From: a virus
Reading direction: 5' to 3' (one strand)
Virus record (IMG/VR): IMGVR_UViG_3300047585_000021
Location: 1-24,572 of that record
DNA: 24,572 nt
Part shown: one piece after another, positions 1-7,199 of the stretch
How positions within the stretch are numbered: the first letter of the stretch is position 1
How the letters are laid out: each line of letters starts with the position of its first letter
Notes under the pieces: generated by a model
What the model saw: only the letters and a program-made list of their open reading frames with translations
Databases searched by the model: none
Told to the model about the DNA's origin: nothing
Translations under genes and position numbers: made by a program

Positions 1-1
1 C

Positions 2-556
2 GCGAACGGCTCGCAGGGCGGCGACGAGACCCATGAGCACGAGCACACCCACGACAACGACGCCGACCACGGTCACAGCCATGGCGGGGCCGACGACCGG
101 GCCCCGGCCCGCGTAGTGGCCGTGCGCGCGCGGGTGCTCGGCATCGAGTCGATGCCGCTGGCGGCCAAGGCGCTGCCTGTGCATCACACGGCCACGACCG
201 ACGAGGCGTGGGATGGCCCGGCCGCGGTCGCCGCGATGCCGGCTGACGACACGGTCCTGAAGTACTGCCACGCCTGGGAAGACGCCGACGCGGCCAGCGT
301 GCCCCACGAAGACGGCGACGACGACGCCGACGACCAGAAGGGGAACTACAAGTTCCCGCACCACAAGACCAAGGGCGGCCCGGCGAACCTGGCCGCCTGC
401 CAGAACGGCATCGACCGGCTGTCGTCAGCGGACATTCCCGCGGCCGACGACGCCGGCGTGAAAGCGCACCTGCAGGGCCACCTGGACGACGGCGGCAAGG
501 GCGGCAAAGACGCAAGCGACCACGCGGACACGCCCGCGTGGCTACGGGACGCCTGA
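2..556 (+). CDS. Prohead protease-like protein, C-terminal part (5' end outside window)
   Basis: The frame is open from the window edge, so only the C-terminal ~184 residues are seen. They start with a His/Asp/Glu-rich stretch (about residues 10-30, many HEH/HTH/HGHSH steps) that could bind metal. The conserved-looking domain follows: KALPVHHTATTDEAWDGP, then HHKTKGGPANLAACQNGI and ADIPAADDAGVKAHLQGHL. From memory, this D-E-W-D-G-P ... A-C-x-x-G-I ... I-P-x-x-D-x-x-G-V-x-x-H-L block is typical of the C-terminal extension of actinophage HK97-type prohead proteases. Its position just upstream of the capsid gene agrees. The protease core (catalytic His/Ser) is not in the window, so the enzymatic call is inference. 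A GTG at 116 is an internal codon rather than the likely start, because the frame stays open and composition-consistent upstream. A capsid-associated protein without protease activity is the alternative. Confidence 0.7.
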   Translation, partial: ANGSQGGDETHEHEHTHDNDADHGHSHGGADDRAPARVVAVRARVLGIESMPLAAKALPVHHTATTDEAWDGPAAVAAMPADDTVLKYCHAWEDADAASVPHEDGDDDADDQKGNYKFPHHKTKGGPANLAACQNGIDRLSSADIPAADDAGVKAHLQGHLDDGGKGGKDASDHADTPAWLRDA

Positions 557-565
557 GGAGGCGGT

Positions 566-2089
566 ATGACCACGATGACGCTCCCCACCTCCCAGGAGGA
601 GTTCGAGGAGGCCCTGAACGACCGGGCCAAAATGAAGGCGGTCTGGGAGGACGGCGAGGAGGGCTGGCAGGGCTTCGTCCGCGGCTACGCCAAGGCCGCA
701 CTGGAGACGGCGGCCGGTGACCCGACCGAGCTATCCCTGCAGATGCGCGAGCAGGTCCAGCTGGGCATGCAGGAGTTCCTCAGGGACCAGGCCGCGCAGG
801 GTTACCGCCCCGCCGCCGGATTCAGGCCCGGCGCTGGCCCGGCGCTGACCGGCCGCGAGGCCCGCAGGGCGCGCGCCGTCACCCGGTCACGGATGCGCAA
901 CGCCGCCTACCTCGCCGACGAGAACGCCCTGTTCAATGAGCGCGCGCTGGGCGCGGCCGTTGACGAGGAAGAGTACGCGGCCAACTTCGGCAAGTTCATG
1001 TACGCGATCTTCAAGGCCGAGAAGGATGCCGGCCAGCGGGGCGACACGGAGAAGGTCACCCGGATCCAGGACTTCAAGGCCAAGCTCGAGAAGACGCGCC
1101 TGAGCAACGCCATGTCCGAGCGGATTCCGTCCGAGGGCGGCTTCCTGGTGCCTGAGAACCTCCGCTCGGAGATTCTCATGGTGGCGCTGGAGACTGCGGT
1201 GATCCGGCCGCGGGCGCGGATCATCCCGATGGACTCGCTGCGGGTGCCGCTGCCCTCGATCGACGACACGAGCCACGCCAGCAACGTCTACGGCGGGGTT
1301 CAGGCGTTCTGGACCGAGGAAGGCGCGGCGCTGGCCAGCTCGGCGCCGACCTGGGGCCGCATCACCCTTGAGGCCAAGAAGCTAACGGCCTACACCGCCA
1401 TCCCGAACGAGCTGCTCCAGGACAGCACGACCAGCCTGGACATGTGGTTCAACAAGTTCTTCCCGACCGCGGTCTCCTGGTTCGAGGACGTCGGCTTCAT
1501 CAGCGGGACGGGTGTCGGCGAGCCGCAGGGCATCCTGCAGGCCCCGGGTGCGGTGCGGGTGCCGGTCGGCACTGACTACACGATCGCGTTCGCGGACATC
1601 GCGAAGGCCTACAGCCAGATGTGGCCGGCCAGCCTGAACCGGGCGGTGTGGCTGTGCAGCCCGGACGTGCTGCTGCAGCTGCTCCTGCTGGCGCTGACGA
1701 GCAACTCGACCACGATCGCGCCGCCGCTGTGGCTGCAGCAGATGAACGCCACCGACACGCCGGGCGGCGGCAACGGCGACGGTGTCAGCTACCGGCTGAT
1801 GGGCCGGCCGCTGATCGTGACGGAGAAGATGCCGTCGGGCCTGAGCGGGAACACGACCACGCCGGGTGCTCTCACCCTGGTTGACCTGGACTACTACCTG
1901 CTGGGTGACCGCCAGACCATGCAGGTGGCCAGCTCGGACGAGTACCTGTTCGGCCAGGACATGATCGCCTACCGGATCATCGAGCGCCTCGACGGCCGGT
2001 TCTGGCTGCAGAGCCCGATCACCCCGGAAAACGGCAGCTCACAGAAGCTGTCTCCCCTCGTCAAGATCGACACCACGGCCACGAGCTGA
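566..2089 (+). CDS. HK97-fold phage major capsid protein (first of two)
   Basis: This 507-residue protein should be the main subunit of the icosahedral head. Residues 1 to ~182 form a charged, helix-rich N-terminal part, which matches the scaffold-like delta domain that prohead protease removes in HK97-type heads. The conserved core begins at residue ~183 with SERIPSEGGFLVPENLRSE. It continues with IRPRARIIPMDSLRVPLP, an FWTEEGAAL stretch, YTAIPNELLQDS, WFEDVGFISGTGVGEPQG (near residue 314), and ends with RIIERLDGRFWLQSPITP. These are hallmark features of the HK97-type capsid family (TIGR01554-like). Total length is typical for an uncleaved precursor. The start is supported by GAGGAGG at 555-561, four bases upstream of the ATG. 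It lies directly behind the protease-like gene, the usual order. A paralogue follows at 2555. Confidence 0.95.
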   Translation: MTTMTLPTSQEEFEEALNDRAKMKAVWEDGEEGWQGFVRGYAKAALETAAGDPTELSLQMREQVQLGMQEFLRDQAAQGYRPAAGFRPGAGPALTGREARRARAVTRSRMRNAAYLADENALFNERALGAAVDEEEYAANFGKFMYAIFKAEKDAGQRGDTEKVTRIQDFKAKLEKTRLSNAMSERIPSEGGFLVPENLRSEILMVALETAVIRPRARIIPMDSLRVPLPSIDDTSHASNVYGGVQAFWTEEGAALASSAPTWGRITLEAKKLTAYTAIPNELLQDSTTSLDMWFNKFFPTAVSWFEDVGFISGTGVGEPQGILQAPGAVRVPVGTDYTIAFADIAKAYSQMWPASLNRAVWLCSPDVLLQLLLLALTSNSTTIAPPLWLQQMNATDTPGGGNGDGVSYRLMGRPLIVTEKMPSGLSGNTTTPGALTLVDLDYYLLGDRQTMQVASSDEYLFGQDMIAYRIIERLDGRFWLQSPITPENGSSQKLSPLVKIDTTATS

Positions 2090-2126
2090 GCTCTGGCCAG
2101 GGTTTGCCCGAAGGAGGCAGCTAGTC

Positions 2127-2552
2127 ATGATGGAAGCGCTCGGCCGACTGTTCAATGTCGCGCCAATCGCAGCGGGAACGCTGATCAGCCTCAAGGATGC
2201 CGCCGGCGTGACGTTCGTCTGCACCGGCAACGACACGTTCACCGTCAAGAGCGCGAACACCTACAACGGCTCGGCGACGGCGCTGACCGCGATCACCCGC
2301 TACTACAGCAACACCTCGACGGCGGGCGGGGCGGCCTGGACGGACTCCGGCGACCTGGCCAACGCGGTCTCGGCGGTGACGATCGCGTCGGGCGTGGTGG
2401 TGTTCTACATCGACGCCGCGGACCTCCCGGCCGGCGCGGAGTACGTCGAGGTGACGGTCGCCGCGTCCGGCCTGGTGCAGGCGATCACGCACGACCTGCT
2501 GCCGCAGCGCACGCCGAAGCTGATGCGCCAGCTGTCGGGGTCGGCCAGCTGA
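2127..2552 (+). CDS. Small beta-rich head protein, possible capsid decoration protein
   Basis: A 141-residue protein sits between the two capsid genes. It has AGTLISLKDAAGVTFVC near the N-terminus, a hydrophobic/Thr-rich middle with alternating beta-type residues, and a C-terminal HDLLPQRTPKL tail. No signal peptide, membrane helix or catalytic motif is visible. Similar small proteins next to the capsid gene in actinophages are usually of unknown function. Its size, beta character and position suggest a decoration or head-stabilising protein, but this is inference. AAGGAGG at 2111-2117 gives a good ribosome binding site; two consecutive ATG codons (2127 and 2130) are both possible starts. It ends two bases before the ATG of the second capsid gene, so the two are probably co-translated. 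Confidence 0.85.
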   Translation: MMEALGRLFNVAPIAAGTLISLKDAAGVTFVCTGNDTFTVKSANTYNGSATALTAITRYYSNTSTAGGAAWTDSGDLANAVSAVTIASGVVVFYIDAADLPAGAEYVEVTVAASGLVQAITHDLLPQRTPKLMRQLSGSAS

Positions 2553-2554
2553 CC

Positions 2555-3736
2555 ATGACCACCGACACGCTGCCGCTGGCGGAGCTGGAGCTGAGCGCGG
2601 GCGATCTGCCTGCGCCCGGTTCCTGGCGGTCGGCGCTGTACCGGCCGGACGCGCCGGGCGCGGCGCTGGACGGCCAGCCGTGGGCGCGGTCGTGGGGTGC
2701 GTTCATGCATGCCATCACCGACCCGGACAACCCGGCGGCGCGCACCCTGATCGGCAACGTCATGTCGGAGCGGGTGCCCAGCGAGGGCGGGTTCCTGGTG
2801 CCGGAGTTCCTGCGGTCGCAGGTGCTGGCATACATGACGGCCCCGATCGTGCGCCCGCAGGCGATGGTGCTGCCGATGACGTCGGACCGGCTGGCGATCC
2901 CGGTGCTGGATAACCCGAGCCAGGCCAGCAGCGCGCAGGCGCTGGGCGGCATGACGTTCGCATGGGTTGAGCCGGGGGCGGTGATCCCGGGCTCGGCGGC
3001 CACGGCCCTGGCGCCGCAGTTCGGCCGCGCGGTCCTGGAGGCCCGCAAGGCCGCCGCGTACATGCAGGGCGTGCCGAACGAGCTGGTGGACGACGCGGCG
3101 GGCGCGTTCGGCGACTTCACCGCGCGGGTGATCGCGAAGGGTTATGCGTGGTTCGAGGATGACGCGTGGCTGAACGGCACCGGGGTGGGCCAGCCGCAGG
3201 GGCTGATCAACGCCGCGTGCGCGGTGGGCGTGGACCGCACCACGGCTAACGCGGTGACGTTCCTGGACGTCGTCGCGATGTTCAAGGCGCTGCACCCGGC
3301 GAGCAAGCAGTCCGGGCTGACGCCGGGCGTGACCTCGACGGCGTGGCTGATGTCGGCGACCGTGATGGACCAGATCCTGGAGATCTACTACAACCCGACG
3401 GGCAGTGAGGTTGTGCCGCCGTCGGGGTGGTTCTCAATGGGCGACGGGCGCGAGATCGGCCCGAACATGCTGGGCCTGCCCGCCGTGGTGACCGACCACC
3501 AGCCCGCCATTGGGGCGACGGGCGACATTGTGCTGGCCGACCTGGCGGAGTACGTGATCGGCGACCGGCTGGCGATGACTGTGGAGCGGTCGGCGAAGGG
3601 TGCCGGGTTCGTAACGGGCACCTCGAATTTCCGCATCAAGAGCCGGGTGGACGGCCGGTACTGGATCCAGAGCCCGACCACGACCGAGGCCGGCCAGACG
3701 GTGAGCCCGGTCGTGGTCCTGGACACCCACACCTAG
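2555..3736 (+). CDS. Second HK97-fold major capsid protein paralogue with short N-terminus
   Basis: The 393-residue product is clearly paralogous to the capsid protein at 566. Shared landmarks are MSER(V/I)PSEGGFLVPE (here residues 70-83), IVRPQAMVLPM, GVPNELV, YAWFEDDAWLNGTGVGQPQG (near residue 208), a GLPAVVTDHQP stretch and the ending KSRVDGRYWIQSPTT. The short helix before the core also matches (WGAFMHAIT here, FGKFMYAIF in the first copy). The N-terminal part before that helix is only about 45 residues against about 140, so most of the scaffold-like delta region is absent. The core is intact and in frame, with no sign of decay. There is no strong ribosome binding site, and the gene starts two bases after the preceding stop, which suggests translational coupling. 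It may form a minor capsomer (for example a vertex protein, as T4 gp24 does relative to gp23) or mixed hexamers; this is inference. Confidence 0.93.
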   Translation: MTTDTLPLAELELSAGDLPAPGSWRSALYRPDAPGAALDGQPWARSWGAFMHAITDPDNPAARTLIGNVMSERVPSEGGFLVPEFLRSQVLAYMTAPIVRPQAMVLPMTSDRLAIPVLDNPSQASSAQALGGMTFAWVEPGAVIPGSAATALAPQFGRAVLEARKAAAYMQGVPNELVDDAAGAFGDFTARVIAKGYAWFEDDAWLNGTGVGQPQGLINAACAVGVDRTTANAVTFLDVVAMFKALHPASKQSGLTPGVTSTAWLMSATVMDQILEIYYNPTGSEVVPPSGWFSMGDGREIGPNMLGLPAVVTDHQPAIGATGDIVLADLAEYVIGDRLAMTVERSAKGAGFVTGTSNFRIKSRVDGRYWIQSPTTTEAGQTVSPVVVLDTHT

Positions 3737-3745
3737 GCGGCCGCG

Positions 3746-4201
3746 GTGACTTTGTGGCGATGCAGGCGGGACGGGGTGCGGTACGCGGCCGGCCTGCCCC
3801 GCTGCCCGCAGCCGGGTTGTGGCAGCACGGACTACGAGGAGGACGGCGTGGCGAAGATAACCCCGGCCGGTGCGACGTTCGAGCCCGGCCGCGAGCCGGA
3901 GGACCCGATCACCTACGCGGGCACTGGCCGCGAGGTGCATGGCCCGCAGCTCGACGAGTCCGTCCTGCGCCCGGCCGCGCCGGGGGCCACGGAGCACGCT
4001 GGCTACGGCGTGGAGATGCACGGCACCGAGGTTCCCGCGGACGGGACCGTGGCGTCAGTGAGCAACGACCCCTCCGAGGGTGGGCCTGCCGGTGCCCCTG
4101 TGGCGGCTGCCGAGCCCCCCGCTGACCCGCCGGCCGACCCCGCCCCGGCTCCGCGTCCGGCGCCCGCCCGCAGGCCGCCGAAGGCCGCCAAGGATGGCTG
4201 A
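3746..4201 (+). CDS. Small Cys-containing head protein with Pro/Ala-rich tail
   Basis: The 151-residue protein starts with a zinc-ribbon-like segment: Cys6, Cys20 and Cys25 in WRCRRDGVRYAAGLPRCPQP. From residue ~105 the C-terminal third is a Pro/Ala/Arg-rich, probably disordered tail. Function is unknown; similar small Cys proteins are common between capsid and connector genes of actinophages. GTG 3746 is the first start codon after the in-frame stop of the capsid gene and keeps the Cys motif, but no clear ribosome binding site precedes it. A second in-frame GTG at 3848 (giving a protein beginning M-A-K-I-T) has an excellent GAGGAGG five bases upstream, so a shorter 117-residue product may be made as well or instead. 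Only three cysteines of a four-ligand site are visible. Confidence 0.8.
   Translation: MTLWRCRRDGVRYAAGLPRCPQPGCGSTDYEEDGVAKITPAGATFEPGREPEDPITYAGTGREVHGPQLDESVLRPAAPGATEHAGYGVEMHGTEVPADGTVASVSNDPSEGGPAGAPVAAAEPPADPPADPAPAPRPAPARRPPKAAKDG
3836..3842 (+). promoter_or_regulatory. Strong internal Shine-Dalgarno upstream of alternative GTG start
   Basis: GAGGAGG lies five bases before the in-frame GTG at 3848, inside the gene that starts at 3746. It is much better placed than anything before 3746 and may direct synthesis of a shorter product. It also encodes Glu-Glu-Asp residues, so it could be a coincidence of coding sequence. Confidence 0.4.
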
Positions 4202-4207
4202 TCAGGC

Positions 4208-4432
4208 ATGTCCGAGCAGACGGGCTCCTGGTGGGGACTCGACTCCGTTCTCAAGCAGAACGCGGTCGAGTTCGAGAACTTCGTCAGCAACCCGCCGGTG
4301 GCGTGCCCAGACGACGGCGAGCCGCTGCGCCCTGCGCCGAACACGGTGGCCGGCGCGGGCGTCGAGCTGTACTGCAAGTTCTGCGGCTGGCAGTACCCGC
4401 GCGACTATGTCCGCCCCGAACGGCCGGGGTGA
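4208..4432 (+). CDS. Small conserved actinophage head-region protein with Cys motif
   Basis: A 74-residue protein with an acidic/aromatic N-terminal helix (AVEFENFVSNPPVACPDD) followed by a CxxC unit (Cys56, Cys59 in YCKFCGWQYPRDYV); Cys33 may be a further metal ligand. From memory, the pattern F-E-x-x-x-x-x-P-P-V-A-C-P ... L-Y-C-x-x-x-G-W-x-Y-P-R-D recurs in small proteins found near capsid genes of many actinophages, with no known function. It begins seven bases after the preceding gene's stop and is followed immediately by the next start codon, so it belongs to the late operon. A metal-binding structural role is a guess. Confidence 0.85.
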   Translation: MSEQTGSWWGLDSVLKQNAVEFENFVSNPPVACPDDGEPLRPAPNTVAGAGVELYCKFCGWQYPRDYVRPERPG

Positions 4433-5209
4433 GTGATGAAGGCGGCGGACGCGCGGGGCACGACGAGCAAGCATGCGGGCTCGCGCAAGCACTCGTCGCG
4501 CAAGCACACCCCGACGAAGACCGAGACGGCGACGGTCCGGATCGGCGGGGTCAAGGTGACGGTGAAGGCGACGATGCCGGTGCACGCGAAGGCGCGCGGG
4601 CTGGCCCGGGCGCCTGTCATGGACCAGGAGGGCGCGCAGCAGGACCTTCTGCGGCTTTGGCCTGCGCCTGGCGGTGAAGCCGAGCCGCGTCAGCCGCCAG
4701 GCGCGCCCCCCTGCCTGGATACCCGCCCGCTCGATGACGTGGCGTGCTGCTCGGCGCTGGCGCTGGCCACCTCGCTGCGGCTTGCTGGCCGCACCGTGGG
4801 CGCGGATGACGTGATGGCGCTCTACGAGCTCACGGCGGCCGATGACGACGCGGGCGCGACCATCCTGGCCACACTGGAGGCTGCCGCCGAGCACGGGCTA
4901 GGCAATCTGCGGCCGACGGGTTTCAGGGAGCTGGCGGGAGTAGGCGCGCAGAGTCGCCTCGTTCTTAAGCCGCGCCCCGCCGCCGAAACACAAACCCGAC
5001 AGCTAACGGCTCGCCCGCTCGGTATGCAACTTTCTGCAAGTGCCGGGCCGCAGCCTCCCGCCAGCCCCGCCCTGATTCTAGGTCTCGACCTGCCCGGCCC
5101 GCACGCGGTCCTGGCTGTGGGTGACACCTGGTGGTCGTGGGGCCGGCCCTGGCACCGCTCGGCGTTCCCGCACGCGGTCATCGAAGAGACGTGGGCGGTG
5201 ACGTGGTGA
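4433..5209 (+). CDS. Papain-like-fold protein of unknown role
   Basis: The 258-residue protein has a very basic, Ser/His/Lys-rich N-terminus (residues ~1-45), then a globular part. Cys105/Cys106 sit at the start of a hydrophobic helix (DDVACCSALALATSLRLAG), and His224 lies in GPHAVLAVGDTWWSWG. A helix-borne Cys followed ~120 residues later by an H-A-V-L-x-V-G strand and an aromatic/Gly motif resembles papain-like or C39-like cysteine peptidases. From memory, related proteins of unknown function are frequent in actinobacterial phage regions. Catalytic activity is not shown: the third residue (Asn/Asp) is not obvious. The gene starts directly at the preceding stop (GTG 4433, or ATG 4436), and its stop overlaps a GTG start of a mini-protein. 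Codon use at about 4900-5060 is slightly more relaxed than in the neighbours. Confidence 0.8.
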   Translation: MMKAADARGTTSKHAGSRKHSSRKHTPTKTETATVRIGGVKVTVKATMPVHAKARGLARAPVMDQEGAQQDLLRLWPAPGGEAEPRQPPGAPPCLDTRPLDDVACCSALALATSLRLAGRTVGADDVMALYELTAADDDAGATILATLEAAAEHGLGNLRPTGFRELAGVGAQSRLVLKPRPAAETQTRQLTARPLGMQLSASAGPQPPASPALILGLDLPGPHAVLAVGDTWWSWGRPWHRSAFPHAVIEETWAVTW

Positions 5210-5292
5210 TCCTTACCATCGCGGGCGCCGTCGCTCTCGTGGGGCTCGCATACCTGGTCGGACGTCAGCGCGAGCGAGGCGATCGGCCATGA
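5206..5292 (+). CDS. 28-residue single-helix membrane mini-protein
   Basis: A short frame starts at a GTG that overlaps the preceding stop (GTGA, 5206-5209) and ends in a TGA that overlaps the next ATG (ATGA, 5289-5292). It encodes 28 residues: a hydrophobic helix (ILTIAGAVALVGLAYLVG) followed by a short basic tail (RQRERGDRP). This is the classical layout of a one-pass membrane peptide with its C-terminus in the cytoplasm by the positive-inside rule. The double four-base overlap and the filling of an otherwise empty 80-base gap argue that it is translated. Function is unknown; a small membrane effector or a leader for coupled translation of the adaptor gene are both possible. Confidence 0.6.
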   Translation: MILTIAGAVALVGLAYLVGRQRERGDRP

Positions 5293-6437
5293 CCGTGTCT
5301 CGCATGACCTACTGCTCGCGCGACGACGCCCAGCGCAGCATGGACCTCAAAGACGGCGTGATCGACAACGACAAGCTCGACCGGGGCCTGCGCTCCGTGT
5401 CGGAGAACATCGAGGCCCAGGCCAAGCGCCTGTTCTACCCCAACGACACCACCCGCTGGTGGGACTGGCCCAACCAGGGCGGCTCGGGCGGCGGCCAGTA
5501 CGCGACCCCGTGGACGCTCCGCTTCGACCAGTACGACTGCGTGGTGCTCACGGAGCTTGTGAGCGGCGGCGTCACGATCCCGCTGAACGCCGTCTTCCTG
5601 GAGCCGGTCAACAAGCGCCCGGACTTCCCGTACACCTACCTGGAGCTGGACCGGTCGCAGTCGTACTCGTTCGGGAACAACGGCCAGACACCGCAGCACA
5701 ACATCATGGGCGTGGGCACGTGGGGGTTCACCGCGGCGGCCGACCCGGTGACCGCGCTGGCCGCGAACGTGGGCAGCACCGACACGACAGTGAGCATCGC
5801 GAACGGCGCCGAGCTCGGCGCGGGCGACCTGATGATCCTCGGCTACGGCCAGGGCGAGGCCCCGTATCCCACGGCGTACGGCTACGCGGGCGCGGTGGCC
5901 CCGTATGTGGGTGAGCGGATCGTGGTGACCGGCAAGACCGCGCTGGCGACGGGCCTGACCCAGTCCGGCGGCGGCTGTACTGCCGCGTCGGACGCGGATG
6001 TGGCGCTGACGACGACGGGCAGCGGGTCACTGAACGCGGGTGAGGTGCTGCTGCTCGATCAGGAGCAGATGCTCATCGAGCAGACGAGCGCCGGCATCGC
6101 GACGGTGGTGCGGGCGTGGAACGGCACCGCGCTGGCCACGCACTCGGCGGCAACGGTGTATGCCTACCGGCTGCTGTCGGTGAACCGGGCCCAGCTCGGC
6201 ACCACGGCCAGCACGTACAGCTCCGGCGCGGGGGTGTTCAAGCACCGCGTGCCCGGCCTGGTGCGGGACCTGTGCGTGGCCGAGACGGTGAACCGGGTGC
6301 TGCAGGAGTCGAGCGGCTACAGCCGGACGGTGGGCTCTGGTGATGCGGCGATGCCGGCGTCCGGGGTGGCGCTGGCGGACCTGTGGGACGAGGTCATGAC
6401 CGCCTATGGGCGGCGGGCCCGGCAGAGGGCGGTGTGA
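5289..6437 (+). CDS. Head-tail connector (adaptor) protein with inserted beta modules
   Basis: The 382-residue protein ends with a conserved-looking helical segment, PGLVRDLCVAETVNRVLQES ... LADLWDEVMTAYGRRAR, of the kind that closes head-tail adaptor proteins in actinophages. The middle (about residues 150-300) carries two repeats of a beta module of the type 'T-x-V-S-I ... L-x-x-G-D/E-x-x-x-I/L ... E-x-M-x-I-E ... V-V-R-A-W-N-G-T-x-x-x-x-H'. Such modules recur in actinophage structural proteins and explain why this adaptor is much longer than the ~100-170 residues of a minimal one. The ATG overlaps the stop of the 28-residue mini-protein. It lies between head genes and neck genes, as expected for a protein that sits under the portal. 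Confidence 0.8.
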   Translation: MTVSRMTYCSRDDAQRSMDLKDGVIDNDKLDRGLRSVSENIEAQAKRLFYPNDTTRWWDWPNQGGSGGGQYATPWTLRFDQYDCVVLTELVSGGVTIPLNAVFLEPVNKRPDFPYTYLELDRSQSYSFGNNGQTPQHNIMGVGTWGFTAAADPVTALAANVGSTDTTVSIANGAELGAGDLMILGYGQGEAPYPTAYGYAGAVAPYVGERIVVTGKTALATGLTQSGGGCTAASDADVALTTTGSGSLNAGEVLLLDQEQMLIEQTSAGIATVVRAWNGTALATHSAATVYAYRLLSVNRAQLGTTASTYSSGAGVFKHRVPGLVRDLCVAETVNRVLQESSGYSRTVGSGDAAMPASGVALADLWDEVMTAYGRRARQRAV

Positions 6438-6438
6438 G

Positions 6439-6795
6439 ATGGCGCGCAAGCACGAGCTGATCCCCGGCCAGGTCTTCGCCCGGGCGCTAGAGGCTGCCGG
6501 GATCATCGAGGACCTGGACGCGATCGAGCGCATCGTCATCGATGTGCGCGGTGGCGAGCCGGTCAGGCTGTATGTCCAGCGCCTCGGGGACGACCGGCTG
6601 CCGTCGATCGCGGCAATCCTCGCGGGTGCGTGCTGCGACATGCACAACCGCAGCTGCGAACCACCGGGCGACCTGTGCTGCAGCGCCTGCACCGAGGCGC
6701 GCCACGCGGGCTGGGTGGACGAGCGCGGAGCGCAGCGCTACGGCCACCCGATCGGCGAAGGGTGCTCGAACCCCGACCTGTCGGCGGTGACCTGA
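6439..6795 (+). CDS. Cys-rich small connector-region protein
   Basis: The 118-residue protein has an N-terminal helix-strand part (HELIPGQVFARALEAAGI, then DAIERIVIDVRGGEPVRLYV). A cluster of Cys and His follows (CCDMHNRSCEPPGDLCCSAC and later GHPIGEGCSN), probably a zinc-binding site. No function is recognised. ATG 6439 follows the adaptor stop by one base; a frame extension upstream to 6406 overlaps the adaptor and is unlikely. Its stop overlaps the next start as TGATG. Small proteins of this kind are frequent in actinophage connector regions. Confidence 0.8.
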   Translation: MARKHELIPGQVFARALEAAGIIEDLDAIERIVIDVRGGEPVRLYVQRLGDDRLPSIAAILAGACCDMHNRSCEPPGDLCCSACTEARHAGWVDERGAQRYGHPIGEGCSNPDLSAVT

Positions 6796-7199
6796 TGGCC
6801 AGCCGCGTGAAGGTGTCCGGGCCGATCTTCGACGGCGAGGCGATGAACGCCGTCCGCATGTTCCAGCGCGACACCATCAACGACCTCGCCGAGCAGGGCC
6901 AGCGGGTGATCCAGGAGCGCGCCAGGGCGATGAACAAGTCCGGCCGGGGCGGCACCGGCGCGGCGGCCGGCGGCGTGAAGCTGACCGGCGGCGACGAGAA
7001 GCGGATCATCTCCGGCGGCATCGAGAAGGGCGACTTCGCGTGGCCGTGGCTGGAGGGCAAGTCGAAGCGGAACCTCTCGACCGGCTTCAAGGGCTACGGG
7101 ACGTTCAAGAAGACCCGGCTGCTGATCGCCCGGGAGCTGCGCCCGGTCGCGCAGCGGAACCTGAGCCGGTACCTGCCCATGATGGGCGGTGAGTCGTGA
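6795..7199 (+). CDS. Neck / tail-completion protein (HK97 gp10-like position)
   Basis: A 134-residue basic protein with an N-terminal amphipathic helix (FQRDTINDLAEQGQRVIQER), a Gly-rich loop (SGRGGTGAAAGGV) and a C-terminal Lys/Arg-rich helix. The order adaptor, this protein, tail terminator, tail tube is that of HK97-gp10-type neck or tail-completion proteins, and the basic helical character fits. Sequence similarity to gp10 itself cannot be confirmed by eye. The ATG overlaps the preceding stop (TGATG, 6793-6797), and the stop overlaps the next GTG (GTGA, 7196-7199). Longer readings of this frame to the left overlap the preceding gene and were not chosen. Confidence 0.75.
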   Translation: MASRVKVSGPIFDGEAMNAVRMFQRDTINDLAEQGQRVIQERARAMNKSGRGGTGAAAGGVKLTGGDEKRIISGGIEKGDFAWPWLEGKSKRNLSTGFKGYGTFKKTRLLIARELRPVAQRNLSRYLPMMGGES

